This document shows positions 1-9,397 of a stretch of 44,993 nucleotides of DNA, piece by piece; position 1 is the stretch's first letter; every line of letters starts with the position of its first letter. The notes beneath the pieces are model-generated. The model searched no databases. It was not told the origin of the DNA and saw nothing but the letters and a program-made list of their open reading frames with translations. The stretch is from Candidatus Dojkabacteria bacterium. GTDB taxonomy: Bacteria; Patescibacteriota; Dojkabacteria; GCA-002793355. The position numbers and the translations under genes were made by a program. Location: NCBI GenBank assembly GCA_030583825.1, contig CP129477.1, positions 202,259 to 247,251 on the forward strand. The letters run 5' to 3'.

Positions 1-339
1 GCATTTATTATCCCTTACTTTATTATCATATTGTTTGGAGAGAAATATACAGAATCATTAATGCCGCTTAGGATTATGATCTTTGGTCTTGTCTTTTTTA
101 TGTGGACATTTCCATTTAACTCAGTCTTATATGCAATCGGCAAATCGCAGGGTTTTTTCTTTACTGCGATTTTACAATTGATCGCAAACACGATTTCATC
201 ATTAATTTTTATTCCGCAGTTCGGAGCATCGGGTGCAGCAATTTCTTTCTGCATCGTTAATATTGTTGCATTCATCTGTTCGTATGCATTCTACCGATAC
301 TTCTTCGTAGCTAAGTATGTTGAAAAAATAGATGAGTAA
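1..339 (+). CDS. Wzx-like polysaccharide flippase, C-terminal end (5' partial)
   Basis: The reading frame is open from the first base, so this is the tail of a longer gene that begins outside the window. About 112 residues are visible. They form hydrophobic segments separated by short basic or glycine-rich loops, a pattern seen at the C-terminus of MATE/Wzx-type lipid-linked oligosaccharide flippases. The tail is charged (KYVEKIDE). The stop codon overlaps the start of the next glycosyltransferase by 8 bases, which suggests one operon. The glycosyltransferase-rich neighbourhood supports a role in moving undecaprenyl-linked glycan across the membrane. A different multi-spanning transporter cannot be excluded from this fragment. 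Confidence 0.65.
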   Translation, partial: AFIIPYFIIILFGEKYTESLMPLRIMIFGLVFFMWTFPFNSVLYAIGKSQGFFFTAILQLIANTISSLIFIPQFGASGAAISFCIVNIVAFICSYAFYRYFFVAKYVEKIDE

Positions 340-1573
340 AGATTCTGCTTATCAAAATGATCAACAATCAAAACCTGCACTTCTTTTACTTGCACCTTTT
401 CTTGGAGAAATAACTCGTGGTGCAGAAACATTTGTTATTGAGTGGGCAAATACAATGGCAGATAGATATGATATTACGATTTTTTCATATGAGCAGGAAA
501 AATCTTCCCCAAAATCTATTCAAAACGTTAATGCAAGTCACTTGCAACAAGTATCTGTCCCAAAAAGTGCTATTCCTGGAGTAGTAAAAACTTATAAAAA
601 TATCTCTCAAAAAATTGTCGGCTTCGTATCAAAACCAGCATCACTCCCTTTAAAGCCATTCCAGTTTTTAGCAAAAGTGATTTTGAGAATATTAGATAGA
701 ACTGTGTATTTTTCTGCAAGCGCACTTGAACAGTACTTTTTCAGCAAGTATGTTTTTGATCATATTACAAAGCAGTACGCAATAATATTCCCAAACAATG
801 GAATTTGGGGACTACACTTTGCTCAAGAATACGCCAAAAATAATACTACCGCAGTGATTTATACCGGCCACGGTGGAATCGGTCTCGAAGAAAAAGCAAT
901 TATTCAAAGACATCCCGATATCTATATTGCAACTACTCCAACAACATACGCATGGGCGAAAGAACTAAGCGCGAAAACAGCATATATTCCGATCGGTATT
1001 TCGCTTGACCGCTTTGAAACATCTTTTGAAGCAAAAGACTCAGATAAAAATATTCAAAGGCCAGTCGTGCTTTGTGTTGCTGCACTTACTCCATTCAAAC
1101 GGCAAAAGTTACTTATAGACGCAATGAGCAAAACAAATGGAACGCTTATTCTTATTGGAGACGGTGAGCTTCGGGCAGAAATAAATACATATTGCGAGCA
1201 AATACTTCCTGGCAGATATATTTCTATACCCAAAGTTCCATATGAAGAAATGCCCTATTATTTCCAGCTTTGTGATGTATTCTCTCTTCCTTCTGAAAAT
1301 GAACCGTTTGGAATTGTGTACCTCGAAGCAATGGCTGCAAACAAACCTGTTATTGCACCTGACGACGACTCTCGCAGAGCAATTCTTGGAGATGCAGGAA
1401 TTTTTTGCGATGTAACAAATGCGGAAATATATGCAAAATCAATAGAAACTGCTATTGCAACTCATTGGCAAAACAAACCTCGCGAACAAGTAGAGAAATA
1501 TTATTCATGGAAAACAATCGGAGACCAGTATCATCAAATAATTTGGCGTCTGGTACAATCAAAGTATGAGTAA
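332..1573 (+). CDS. GT4-family glycosyltransferase
   Basis: A 413-residue protein with a GT-B (family 4) layout. The N-terminal half begins LLLLAPFLGEITRGAETFV, with the glycine-containing acceptor-side loop typical of the family. The C-terminal half has VVLCVAALTPFKRQKLLIDA and the nucleotide-sugar site ENEPFGIVYLEAMAANKPVI, the E-x7-E type motif of retaining GT4 enzymes. It is expected to transfer a sugar from an activated donor to a lipid-linked glycan at the cytoplasmic membrane face. It overlaps the flippase upstream and the next glycosyltransferase downstream by 8 bases each, so translation is probably coupled. Donor and acceptor cannot be read from sequence. Confidence 0.85.
   Translation: MSKDSAYQNDQQSKPALLLLAPFLGEITRGAETFVIEWANTMADRYDITIFSYEQEKSSPKSIQNVNASHLQQVSVPKSAIPGVVKTYKNISQKIVGFVSKPASLPLKPFQFLAKVILRILDRTVYFSASALEQYFFSKYVFDHITKQYAIIFPNNGIWGLHFAQEYAKNNTTAVIYTGHGGIGLEEKAIIQRHPDIYIATTPTTYAWAKELSAKTAYIPIGISLDRFETSFEAKDSDKNIQRPVVLCVAALTPFKRQKLLIDAMSKTNGTLILIGDGELRAEINTYCEQILPGRYISIPKVPYEEMPYYFQLCDVFSLPSENEPFGIVYLEAMAANKPVIAPDDDSRRAILGDAGIFCDVTNAEIYAKSIETAIATHWQNKPREQVEKYYSWKTIGDQYHQIIWRLVQSKYE
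1554..1559 (+). promoter_or_regulatory. -10-like box (TACAAT) 6 bp before the next ATG
   Basis: TACAAT lies six bases before the ATG at 1566, inside the end of the preceding gene. A transcript from it would start at or within a base or two of the start codon. I saw no convincing -35 hexamer. It is listed because the same spacing recurs before several other genes in this window. Confidence 0.35.
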
Positions 1574-3353
1574 TACTGAAAAACAGTCTTTTTCTCGCAT
1601 TGCATTTGTCTATAGAATGCAAAAACAAGTAGGAAGAACGTTAATCTCTTCTCTTCTGGACGAAATAGCAGCGCGCGGAATCCATCTTGATGAATACAAC
1701 CTTTATAACGAAAAGAACCTTTACGACGACTCTATTTTAGACACTTTATATAAAAAGCGAAAATTGTATGACCTTGTATTTGTTCTCGATTTAGGGTATT
1801 TATATGATTATCGGATCCACAAAAGTCAATACAACTGCCCTGTTGTACTTATTGCTGGAGACGACCCTCAAAATTTTCTTCCTAAAAAAGGACTCGCACA
1901 AAAGCTTAAGCGCTATTTAAAGCGCAAGCTTTTTTCAAGCGTTGACCATAATCAGCTTATTGGAAACGCAATCTGTGCAAAGCAATATGACATTGTCTTC
2001 ACCCATCAGAAAAACTGCGTACAAATGTACCGTGAGCAAGGAATAGAAAATGCTCATTGGCTGCCTTACTGGTGCGATACATTTATTCATAACAAAAAGA
2101 AAGATATTGCGGTAACCGCTGACGTAACAACTGTTATGAAACCACAGCTTCGAAGAAAAAAAACGCTTGCATTTTTAGAACAGAATCGTGCATTTACATT
2201 TAGTAACGGCGCAGGAAAATATAATAACGATGCCGCTGCTCATTATCAGACTGGAAAAATTGTGTTTAACCAATCTAACCACGATGAAATGACTATCCGC
2301 ATTCCTGAGTCACTGGGAGGAGGAAACTTTTTACTCACCGATGAAATCCCTGTAGAAACAGGATTGTATGATCTTTATACTCCCGGAGAGCACTTTGCAA
2401 CCTATACAGATCAAAACGATCTCGAAGAAAAAATTAAGTACTATCTTGCACATGACGAAGAGCGTAAAAGAATTGCAGAAGCAGGATATACGCATACATT
2501 GCAACATCATACTCAGGCACATAGGCTGGATATGATATTCGAAACTGCTCAGGCATTGAGAAAAGAATCTGCTCCAAAAAAAGTAAGCATTCACATGATT
2601 TCCTGGAATCGTCCGTGGCTTTTAAAACTGACATTGGATAGTTTACGAAACTCATTAAAAGGGACGCAGGTTCCATATGAAGTTATCGTATATGACCAGC
2701 GATCAGATTTTGAAACACGGAACATTTTGAGAGATTATTTCGATATTATTGATAAAGTTGTTAATAATCCTGTAAATGATGGAATGGCACAAGCATGGGT
2801 AACAATGTATAGCTTGTCGAATGCAGAATATATTGTTCCTATCGAAAACGACTGGCTTTGCGATGCCCATTCAGACCGCTGGCTTGAACATGCACTGGAA
2901 ATTATGCAAAAAGAACCAGATATTGCATTTATCAAGCTCCGTGCAATTCACGACAGACAATTTGGCAACGGGTCAATTAATCACGAACCGTGGACAGTAA
3001 AACCTTTCCCTGCTGACATTGTAGAAATTGGGGAGCTATCAGATGGCAAAAAATATTACGCTGCAGCGGCACAATACAATTGCTTTACATTTAATCCTGT
3101 ACTCATGCGTAAAGAATTCCGCGATGAGTTTGATAAGTATTACAAAGATAACGCCAACAATTATGATCCGTTACGTTCAGGAGAAGATCTCCCTCAGGAA
3201 AAGTGGCGTGAACAGAACAAATGGAAAAGCGCATCTCTCACCGATGGCCCATTCCGCCACATTGGTTTTAATGAATTAAAAGAACATGCATTCTATCTTC
3301 CGCAATTTTTGGTTCGTCATTTTATAAACGGTGTCAGAGTAATCTTACGTTAA
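1566..3353 (+). CDS. Two-domain glycosyltransferase (CgeB-like plus GT2)
   Basis: A 595-residue apparent fusion. Residues about 1-320 resemble the CgeB/Glyco_trans_1_2 type: the segment around IPESLGGGNFLLTDEIP, followed by a rule for DLYTPGEHFATYTDQNDLEEKI, is the C-terminal donor-binding signature of that group. Residues about 335-590 start a GT-A family 2 domain (VSIHMISWNRPWLLKLTLDSL, then VIVYDQRSD, then PIENDWLCD in the place of the metal-binding D-x-D). Two catalytic domains on one chain suggest two successive transfers or a coupled donor and acceptor pair. It sits in a run of overlapping or closely spaced glycan genes. Sugar specificity is unknown. Confidence 0.8.
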   Translation: MSNTEKQSFSRIAFVYRMQKQVGRTLISSLLDEIAARGIHLDEYNLYNEKNLYDDSILDTLYKKRKLYDLVFVLDLGYLYDYRIHKSQYNCPVVLIAGDDPQNFLPKKGLAQKLKRYLKRKLFSSVDHNQLIGNAICAKQYDIVFTHQKNCVQMYREQGIENAHWLPYWCDTFIHNKKKDIAVTADVTTVMKPQLRRKKTLAFLEQNRAFTFSNGAGKYNNDAAAHYQTGKIVFNQSNHDEMTIRIPESLGGGNFLLTDEIPVETGLYDLYTPGEHFATYTDQNDLEEKIKYYLAHDEERKRIAEAGYTHTLQHHTQAHRLDMIFETAQALRKESAPKKVSIHMISWNRPWLLKLTLDSLRNSLKGTQVPYEVIVYDQRSDFETRNILRDYFDIIDKVVNNPVNDGMAQAWVTMYSLSNAEYIVPIENDWLCDAHSDRWLEHALEIMQKEPDIAFIKLRAIHDRQFGNGSINHEPWTVKPFPADIVEIGELSDGKKYYAAAAQYNCFTFNPVLMRKEFRDEFDKYYKDNANNYDPLRSGEDLPQEKWREQNKWKSASLTDGPFRHIGFNELKEHAFYLPQFLVRHFINGVRVILR

Positions 3354-3359
3354 TAAGAT

Positions 3360-4532
3360 ATGCGCTGGGTAACTCTTTTTCGTAATCTTGCCAATGTGAT
3401 GCTCGTCAAAGATGTTGGACAGATTCCATTACATCTACGAGAAAGTCATGGCCTGGACGCTTCACTCACAGGATACCATTTGGAAGAAGACTACCCGTTG
3501 CTACGTGGTGCTGCACAAAAATTACCAGTTACATTTATTAATCCTGGCAAACAGTTTAAGTACTTGGACACAGGAGTGATTTCTTACCTTTTTAAAGAGG
3601 CACGAAATATTGATATTTTGAACCTTTATCATTTTGAGCCTCACACGTTCTTTTATGGAGTACTGTACAAGTTTTTGAACCCAAAGGGCTTTCTGTATAT
3701 CAAGCTTGATAACGATTTGCGAACACTTGAAAGCGGCAATGGACTGTATCCATATGGCAAACCAATAGCAAAAACACTGTTTACACCACTAGAAAACCTA
3801 TTCAGAAAAAAGACTGACCTTTTGACAATTGAAACAACCAAAGGTCACTCACTAATCTCAAAAGAATATCCTGATCTTGCAGGAAAGCTTGCAGTTATTC
3901 CAAATGGCGTTGATACAGACATTATGAGGCAAGATTATGACTTTAGCTCGGTCACCCCCGAAATAAAGGAAAATATTATTATTACCGTTGCACGGTTGGG
4001 AACAAAGCAGAAAAACACTTCCGGCTTTTTGGAGGCGCTTACAAAAGTGAATCTTACAGGATGGAAAGTGTATCTCGTTGGGCCAGTAGAAGCTGAATTT
4101 GAGCCATATAAAAAAGAGTTTTTTGAAAAGTACCCCCATTTGGGAGATACTGTCATTTTCACAGGAAATATTTCAGAGAGAAAAGAGCTTTACAGCTTGT
4201 ATGCAAAGGCAAAAATATTTTGCCTCCCTTCGCTGTGGGAAAGCTTTGGCATTGTAATTCTTGAGGCATTACTTTTTGGATGTCATGTAATAAGCACTAA
4301 CTTCGTAAGCGTTGGAGATCTTCTTCCTACAGATATGACATTGGGAACAATTGTCCCAATAGGAGATATTGATGCTCTTTCCAATGCAATTACAGATACA
4401 ACAAAGCGAGAAATAAAGCAAAATGATATTACAAATGCTCAACAGTATGTGCTTAACAACTACGATTGGAAAAATATTACAGCAGAATTAAAAGCTAAGA
4501 TCATACCACCACAAAATGATTCAACAAATTAA
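3360..4532 (+). CDS. GT4-family glycosyltransferase
   Basis: A 390-residue GT-B fold protein. The C-terminal half has IIITVARLGTKQKNTSGFLEAL, the usual entry strand and helix of the donor domain, then FCLPSLWESFGIVILEALLFG, the family 4 E-x7-E site. The N-terminal half contains LYIKLDNDLRT and TIETTKGHSLI, followed by LAVIPNGVDTDIM, which is the typical 'IPNGVD' linker of GT4 enzymes. It starts six bases after the previous stop and overlaps the next gene by 17 bases, so it is clearly part of the same operon. Expected to act on a membrane glycan intermediate. Donor and acceptor are not predictable. Confidence 0.87.
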   Translation: MRWVTLFRNLANVMLVKDVGQIPLHLRESHGLDASLTGYHLEEDYPLLRGAAQKLPVTFINPGKQFKYLDTGVISYLFKEARNIDILNLYHFEPHTFFYGVLYKFLNPKGFLYIKLDNDLRTLESGNGLYPYGKPIAKTLFTPLENLFRKKTDLLTIETTKGHSLISKEYPDLAGKLAVIPNGVDTDIMRQDYDFSSVTPEIKENIIITVARLGTKQKNTSGFLEALTKVNLTGWKVYLVGPVEAEFEPYKKEFFEKYPHLGDTVIFTGNISERKELYSLYAKAKIFCLPSLWESFGIVILEALLFGCHVISTNFVSVGDLLPTDMTLGTIVPIGDIDALSNAITDTTKREIKQNDITNAQQYVLNNYDWKNITAELKAKIIPPQNDSTN

Positions 4533-6621
4533 GCGAATTATTTTACTTATCCCAACAATTATCGGGAAAGTTATTCGCGATCCTTCATTACTCAAGAAAA
4601 ATCTCACACGAAAAGTCTTTAATCGAATTTTTACCGCGCAACTACATAAAGAAAAATACGACATTGTGAATAATATTAGTGACTTTCGACCACTAGAATT
4701 TCCTGTATACGAAAACCCAGTTGCGAGCATCATTATTCCAGCATATAACAAATGGGAAGTCAGCTATGCGTGCTTCGTTACGTTACTAAGAAACTGTATA
4801 GGAGTTCCATACGAAGTCATTTTTGCTGATGACGTCTCTACAGATGAAACCAAAAACGCAGAAAAATATCTGAAAAATGTGAAAGTTATCCATAATAAGG
4901 AAAACTTGCGCTTTGTAAAAAATATTAATAATGCGGCAAAACAGGCAAAAGGAAAATATATCGTTCTTTTGAACAATGATACAAATGTACAAAAAGGGTG
5001 GCTCGAAACAATAGTCGAGCTGTTTGAAAAAGACGACAAGATTGGTATCGTTGGATCGAAGCTTATTTACCCTGACGGAAGACTTCAGGAAGCAGGAAAT
5101 ATTATTTGGGCAAATGGAGTTCCCGAAAATTACGGCCAGCTCTACAATCCAAACGATTTTCAATATAACTATGTTCGAGAAGTTGATTACGTCGCAGGAG
5201 CAAGTTTAGCAATTCCGCGAAAGCTCTGGGAACAACTTGGAGGAATGGACGAAGATTTATCGCCGGGCTACTTCGACGACAGCGATCTAGCAATGAGCGT
5301 CCGCAAGGCAGGGTACAAAGTAATGTATCAACCAAAGTCTGTTCTTATCCATTACGAAGGAACAACACACGGAAGAGATACAAAATCAGGATTCAAGTCA
5401 TACCAAGTTATAAACCAGGAAAAGTTTCAGAAGAAATGGGCAGCCGAACTTAAAAATCAGTTTCCATTTGGCCAGGATATGTTTCTTGCAAGAGAAAGAG
5501 CAAAAGGGAAAAAGATTGTGCTTGTCATAGACAGCCGTGTTCCACTTTTTGACCAAGAGGCTGGGTCACGATCAACATTTAATTATTTACAGCTTTTTGT
5601 CCGAATGGGTTACATTGTAAAATTTGTATCAAACAGCCTGACAAAGTACGAGCCATATACAACTATTCTGCAGCAAATGGGCATTGAGATTCTCTATCGA
5701 GCAACTGACAATTGGTCTTCTTGGATCAAAGAAAATGGTAGATATATTGACTACACGTATATTCACAGACCCGATATCGCAGAGATTTATCTTTCAGATA
5801 TACAGAAATATACGCAGAGCAAAATAATCTACCAAACACACGACCTACACTATCTTCGAGAAAAGCGTCGGTATGATGTTGAAAAAAAGCCAGAGTTTCT
5901 TGCCGCATCAAAAAAGTGGCTTCCTAAAGAAACAGCTATCTGCAACGCTTCTGACCATGTTGTCACGTTCAGTTCATTTGAAAAAGAAATTATTCATACC
6001 GAGTTTGGGAAAAAGGAAGTGACCGATATTCCATTGTATCTTTTTGACTCGTTTGCCGCCGCAACAACAGTTTCTGAGTTCACAAGCAAACATGGACTGC
6101 TTTTCGTCGGTGGATTCGGACACTTTCCAAACAGAGATGCAATGACATGGTTCGCATCAGAAATTTACCCAATAATAAAGAAAGAAATTCCTGATATCAC
6201 TGTCACCATTGCGGGATCAAATCCTCCAGAAGAAATACAGAAGCTTGCTGAAATAGAGGGAATTACAGTAAAACCGAATGTTTCAGATGAAGAGCTTGTA
6301 GCTCTCCATAAAGAAACACGCATATTAATTGTTCCACTTCGTTATGGTGCAGGAGTCAAAGGAAAGGTTATTGATGCACTTGCACAAGGAATTCCAATGG
6401 TCAGCACTGGTATTGGGATTGAGGGAATTGCTGGCATTGAAGATATTGTAAAAGCAAACGACTCTGCAGAATCTTTCGCAAAAGAAGTTATAGAGCTTTA
6501 TAAAGATACACAGAAACTGGCTGAAGTGTCGGTACAATACACGAAGTTTGCAGAAAAGAATTTCAGTTTTACGTCAGCTATTGCAACATGGAAAGAGTTA
6601 ATGCCACAAAAATCAAGTTAA
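4516..6621 (+). CDS. Bifunctional glycosyltransferase (GT2 plus GT4)
   Basis: A 701-residue protein with two catalytic domains. Residues about 70-330 are GT2: ASIIIPAYNKWEVSYACF, then IFADDVSTDET, then VLLNNDTNVQKGWLE (donor and metal site), then GASLAIPRKLWEQLGGMDE and FDDSDLAMSVRKAGYK, a rhamnosyltransferase-like end. Residues about 335-700 form a GT-B domain with HGLLFVGGFGHFPNRDAM and VPLRYGAGVKGKVIDALAQG, the donor signature of the GT4 group that follows GT2 in many large polysaccharide polymerising enzymes. Its start lies inside the previous gene. Such GT2-GT4 fusions are known in capsule and O-antigen clusters; here they would add two sugars in sequence. Confidence 0.87.
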   Translation: MIQQIKRIILLIPTIIGKVIRDPSLLKKNLTRKVFNRIFTAQLHKEKYDIVNNISDFRPLEFPVYENPVASIIIPAYNKWEVSYACFVTLLRNCIGVPYEVIFADDVSTDETKNAEKYLKNVKVIHNKENLRFVKNINNAAKQAKGKYIVLLNNDTNVQKGWLETIVELFEKDDKIGIVGSKLIYPDGRLQEAGNIIWANGVPENYGQLYNPNDFQYNYVREVDYVAGASLAIPRKLWEQLGGMDEDLSPGYFDDSDLAMSVRKAGYKVMYQPKSVLIHYEGTTHGRDTKSGFKSYQVINQEKFQKKWAAELKNQFPFGQDMFLARERAKGKKIVLVIDSRVPLFDQEAGSRSTFNYLQLFVRMGYIVKFVSNSLTKYEPYTTILQQMGIEILYRATDNWSSWIKENGRYIDYTYIHRPDIAEIYLSDIQKYTQSKIIYQTHDLHYLREKRRYDVEKKPEFLAASKKWLPKETAICNASDHVVTFSSFEKEIIHTEFGKKEVTDIPLYLFDSFAAATTVSEFTSKHGLLFVGGFGHFPNRDAMTWFASEIYPIIKKEIPDITVTIAGSNPPEEIQKLAEIEGITVKPNVSDEELVALHKETRILIVPLRYGAGVKGKVIDALAQGIPMVSTGIGIEGIAGIEDIVKANDSAESFAKEVIELYKDTQKLAEVSVQYTKFAEKNFSFTSAIATWKELMPQKSS

Positions 6622-6627
6622 TTACGG

Positions 6628-6633
6628 TATAAT
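6628..6633 (+). promoter_or_regulatory. -10 box (TATAAT) 5 bp before ATG: leaderless start
   Basis: A consensus TATAAT lies five bases before the ATG of the gene at 6639, in the 17-base gap between two genes. No Shine-Dalgarno sequence fits in the gap. Transcription from it would start at or next to the ATG. The -35 region is poor. Confidence 0.5.
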
Positions 6634-6638
6634 CGCAT

Positions 6639-7487
6639 ATGGAGAAAAAATACGACCTCGTTGTCGCATATAGAATTTACCCTGGAGTTTCAAAAGTACC
6701 TCCTGTTCACGCTGACAATAAATATAAACTTTCAGCGCTTTGCTTGCGATCATTTGTTGAAAGCTTTGGCAAGTTAAAAGTAAAAGTAATTGCATTACTT
6801 GATGACTGTCCTGCAGAATTCACAACGCTGTTCAAAGACATAATTCCTGAAGAAGATCTTGTTATTCACGAATTCAAACCAAAGCTTGGAAATTTTGGAA
6901 CATTTGCCCGTCAAATTGATGAACTGCTCACCCAGCAAGAGTCTGAACTTGTAATGTTTGCCGAAGATGATTATGTGTACTTGCCAGGAGCACTTGAGCA
7001 TATGGTCAACTTTATGAAGGCAAATCTTGATGCAGATTTTGCATGTCCGTATGATCACCCCGACTACTATGCGTCGTTATATCATCAGTATCCTTCCAAG
7101 GTTATTTATGATTCATCACGGCACTGGAGAACTGGCGCATCAACAACGCTCACATTTATGACACGTCAGTCAGTATTACAAAAAGCTCAGCATACACTTC
7201 GCGCTTACTCAGACAAAAACAAAGATTTTTGCGTTTGGATGGCTCTGACAAAAATAAATGTATGGAACTGGTGGAAACCGCTTTTCAATATCGTTTCGAA
7301 TAGATGGATGTTCGGATATTTTCGCAGAGCCTGGCAATATAACTGGAAGCAGATATTATTCGGAGATCAATACACGCTGTGGGTTCCTCTTCCAACACTA
7401 GCAACTCATATGGAATCAGACTTTTTAGCACCACTTGTTCAGTGGGAAAATTATTTTACACAATATGACAATGGCAAAAGAGAATAA
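6639..7487 (+). CDS. Glycosyltransferase-like protein (GT-A fold)
   Basis: A 282-residue protein in the glycan cluster. It has a LVMFAEDDYVYLPGALEHM segment, which fits the D-x-D-containing strand of GT-A enzymes, and a preceding RSFVESFGKLKVKVIALLDDC segment like the donor-binding half of GT2 proteins. A WRTGASTTLTFMTRQ stretch resembles the acceptor-side 'GA' strand. The C-terminal 70 residues are rich in Trp and aromatic residues and may touch the membrane. No closer family can be named with confidence. The start is an ATG that directly follows a TATAAT box, and its 3' end overlaps the methyltransferase start. Confidence 0.65.
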   Translation: MEKKYDLVVAYRIYPGVSKVPPVHADNKYKLSALCLRSFVESFGKLKVKVIALLDDCPAEFTTLFKDIIPEEDLVIHEFKPKLGNFGTFARQIDELLTQQESELVMFAEDDYVYLPGALEHMVNFMKANLDADFACPYDHPDYYASLYHQYPSKVIYDSSRHWRTGASTTLTFMTRQSVLQKAQHTLRAYSDKNKDFCVWMALTKINVWNWWKPLFNIVSNRWMFGYFRRAWQYNWKQILFGDQYTLWVPLPTLATHMESDFLAPLVQWENYFTQYDNGKRE

Positions 7488-8205
7488 TCCAGATTACTAC
7501 GAGTCGTATTTTCAGTATCTTAACCCGCACTTTTCATTAGAATGGTACAAGGCACACATGGTAAATGACTTTCCAGAGATTCTTACAGCAGATAAAAATG
7601 CAAAAGTACTTGACCTTGGATGTGGAACTGGCCAACTATTAAAAGTTCTCGAAGATATGGAATACAAAAATCTTTCCGGCATTGAATATGACAAAGGACA
7701 GTACGAAGAGGCAAAAAAGCTTGTCTCCTCTGCAACAATTATGCAAGGCGATATCTTTCAGCACCTGGAAAAAATGACAGAAAAGTTCGACATGGTTTTT
7801 ATGGTTGATGTCATCGAGCATATCGAAAAAAATGAGATTGTGACATTGCTTCGCTTAATCAAAAAAGTACTCGCACCAGGAGGAAAACTATTTATGCGAA
7901 CACCAAATGCAGATTTCCCATTGACTGCTCCACGATTTAGATACATAGACATCACTCACACAACAATTTTTACTCAGGAAAGCATGGCAACCTTATTGCG
8001 ACTAAGTGGCATTAAGGAATTTACATTCAGACCAAGCTATATTCCACGCTCCGGAGCTAAAAAAATTCTTTTTGAAATTATTAGAAAGCTGGGAGACTTC
8101 TTTCTGCGACTCTATTTATACGTATACATTCACGAAGCAGCAAAGAGAATTATTCTCTCCCCTAATTTCAACATTATTGCAGTAAATGATGAAAGCGATC
8201 AGTAA
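7465..8205 (+). CDS. SAM-dependent class I methyltransferase
   Basis: About 246 residues. Motif I is VLDLGCGTGQLLKVLE, the SAM-binding glycine loop, followed by the acidic GIEYDKGQYEEA and then MVFMVDVIEHIEKNE, which is the 'DVIEHI' post-motif of glycan and quinone methyltransferases (Methyltransf_11/23 type). ATG at 7465 is chosen over the longer frame beginning at 7435 because it overlaps the previous gene less and starts just before the conserved region; ATG at 7471 is equally possible. A basic hydrophobic C-terminal segment (RKLGDFFLRLYLYVYI) may attach it to the membrane. It probably methylates a sugar of the glycan made by its neighbours. Confidence 0.82.
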   Translation: MTMAKENNPDYYESYFQYLNPHFSLEWYKAHMVNDFPEILTADKNAKVLDLGCGTGQLLKVLEDMEYKNLSGIEYDKGQYEEAKKLVSSATIMQGDIFQHLEKMTEKFDMVFMVDVIEHIEKNEIVTLLRLIKKVLAPGGKLFMRTPNADFPLTAPRFRYIDITHTTIFTQESMATLLRLSGIKEFTFRPSYIPRSGAKKILFEIIRKLGDFFLRLYLYVYIHEAAKRIILSPNFNIIAVNDESDQ

Positions 8206-9397
8206 CGTTTACCAATGGATAAAAGACTATCCAGCATATGACAATGCCATAGTGTTATTTTTATTTCTTTTCTTTCTTACTCCCCTGATTGTTCTTTTCA
8301 CAGGAGTTTCGATAAGCACTCCACTGTTTTTAATAGTTCTCTTGGCTGTATTGTTTGGCTATCTGGCAAAAGGTTTTCCTCGTAAAGGACTTATTGTAGT
8401 AGTCCTGTTTGGAGTTTCAATTCTTCCAGGAATTGCGATTGCATTTATAAATGATATTCCATTAAAGCATATTATCCTTGCACTTACCTACTACCTCAAG
8501 ATTCCTGCATTTTTTACTTTCTTCTATTACTATGTTTCAGAAAAACACTTTACCCGCCTGGTATGGCTTGTACTATGGGGAATGCTTGCTGCATTTCCAT
8601 TGTATGCATTAACACCTGGAGAATTTATTGACGCATCACGAGAAAGACTTCGAGCACTCGGATATTTTGTTTCAGACAGTATTTATTTCTCTGGAACAAA
8701 ACTTACCGAATGGATTACGTTTCCACGCAATCCGGGATTTCTTCTCAGTTACCTTGATTCTGCATACGTACTTTACTTTGTCACAACATTCTTTATTGTA
8801 ACAACACGTACAGTTAAAGAAGCACTCCAGCGTTTGTGGATTATTGCTCTCAGTGGATTTCTCTTCTTATCTACGTTTACGAGGTCAACACTGATTGCAC
8901 TTCCGGTATCTGCAGTATCGTGGGCATACTTTGGATTACTGAAAGGAAAACAGCGGTTGTATTTACTACTCTTTGTTGCGGCAGTCGCTCTTATTGGAAT
9001 TATTCTCTTCTTTGACACACTATATTTTCTGGTCGTAACACAGGCATCTGCAATCGTGCACTGGGAAAACATTGGCGACTCTTTGCTAAGAATTGCTCAG
9101 TATCCATTTGGAACAGGATTTGGTACATCGGGTTGGCAGGGATTTTCACAGTCACCATTGTACATGTACGCAGAGGGAAGTCTTTTTACTGGAATGATTG
9201 AAATGGGATTCTTTTATTTCATCTGGCAGGCAATTGTTGGAGTATTCTTCTTCTTTATGTCACGAAAAGTGTTGTTTTCTCTCTATTTGGGATTTTTCGT
9301 TGTCAGCATTCTTTTACCAATTGGGTTTTCGACATTTTTCACATTACTTATGTTTGGTTACGCAGGTGTAATTTATTATCAGCAACAACATGGATAA
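8186..9397 (+). CDS. O-antigen polymerase/ligase-like membrane protein
   Basis: A 403-residue protein with about ten hydrophobic segments. After FTRSTLIALPVSAVSWAYFGL comes an extracytoplasmic stretch with FGTGFGTSGWQGF, the 'G-x-G-x-G' loop found in Wzy polymerases and WaaL ligases. It overlaps the methyltransferase upstream by 20 bases and the GT2 gene downstream by 8. In this setting it should polymerise lipid-linked repeat units or attach the chain to a carrier outside the membrane. Sequence identity in this family is low, so polymerase and ligase cannot be told apart. Confidence 0.75.
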   Translation: MMKAISNVYQWIKDYPAYDNAIVLFLFLFFLTPLIVLFTGVSISTPLFLIVLLAVLFGYLAKGFPRKGLIVVVLFGVSILPGIAIAFINDIPLKHIILALTYYLKIPAFFTFFYYYVSEKHFTRLVWLVLWGMLAAFPLYALTPGEFIDASRERLRALGYFVSDSIYFSGTKLTEWITFPRNPGFLLSYLDSAYVLYFVTTFFIVTTRTVKEALQRLWIIALSGFLFLSTFTRSTLIALPVSAVSWAYFGLLKGKQRLYLLLFVAAVALIGIILFFDTLYFLVVTQASAIVHWENIGDSLLRIAQYPFGTGFGTSGWQGFSQSPLYMYAEGSLFTGMIEMGFFYFIWQAIVGVFFFFMSRKVLFSLYLGFFVVSILLPIGFSTFFTLLMFGYAGVIYYQQQHG

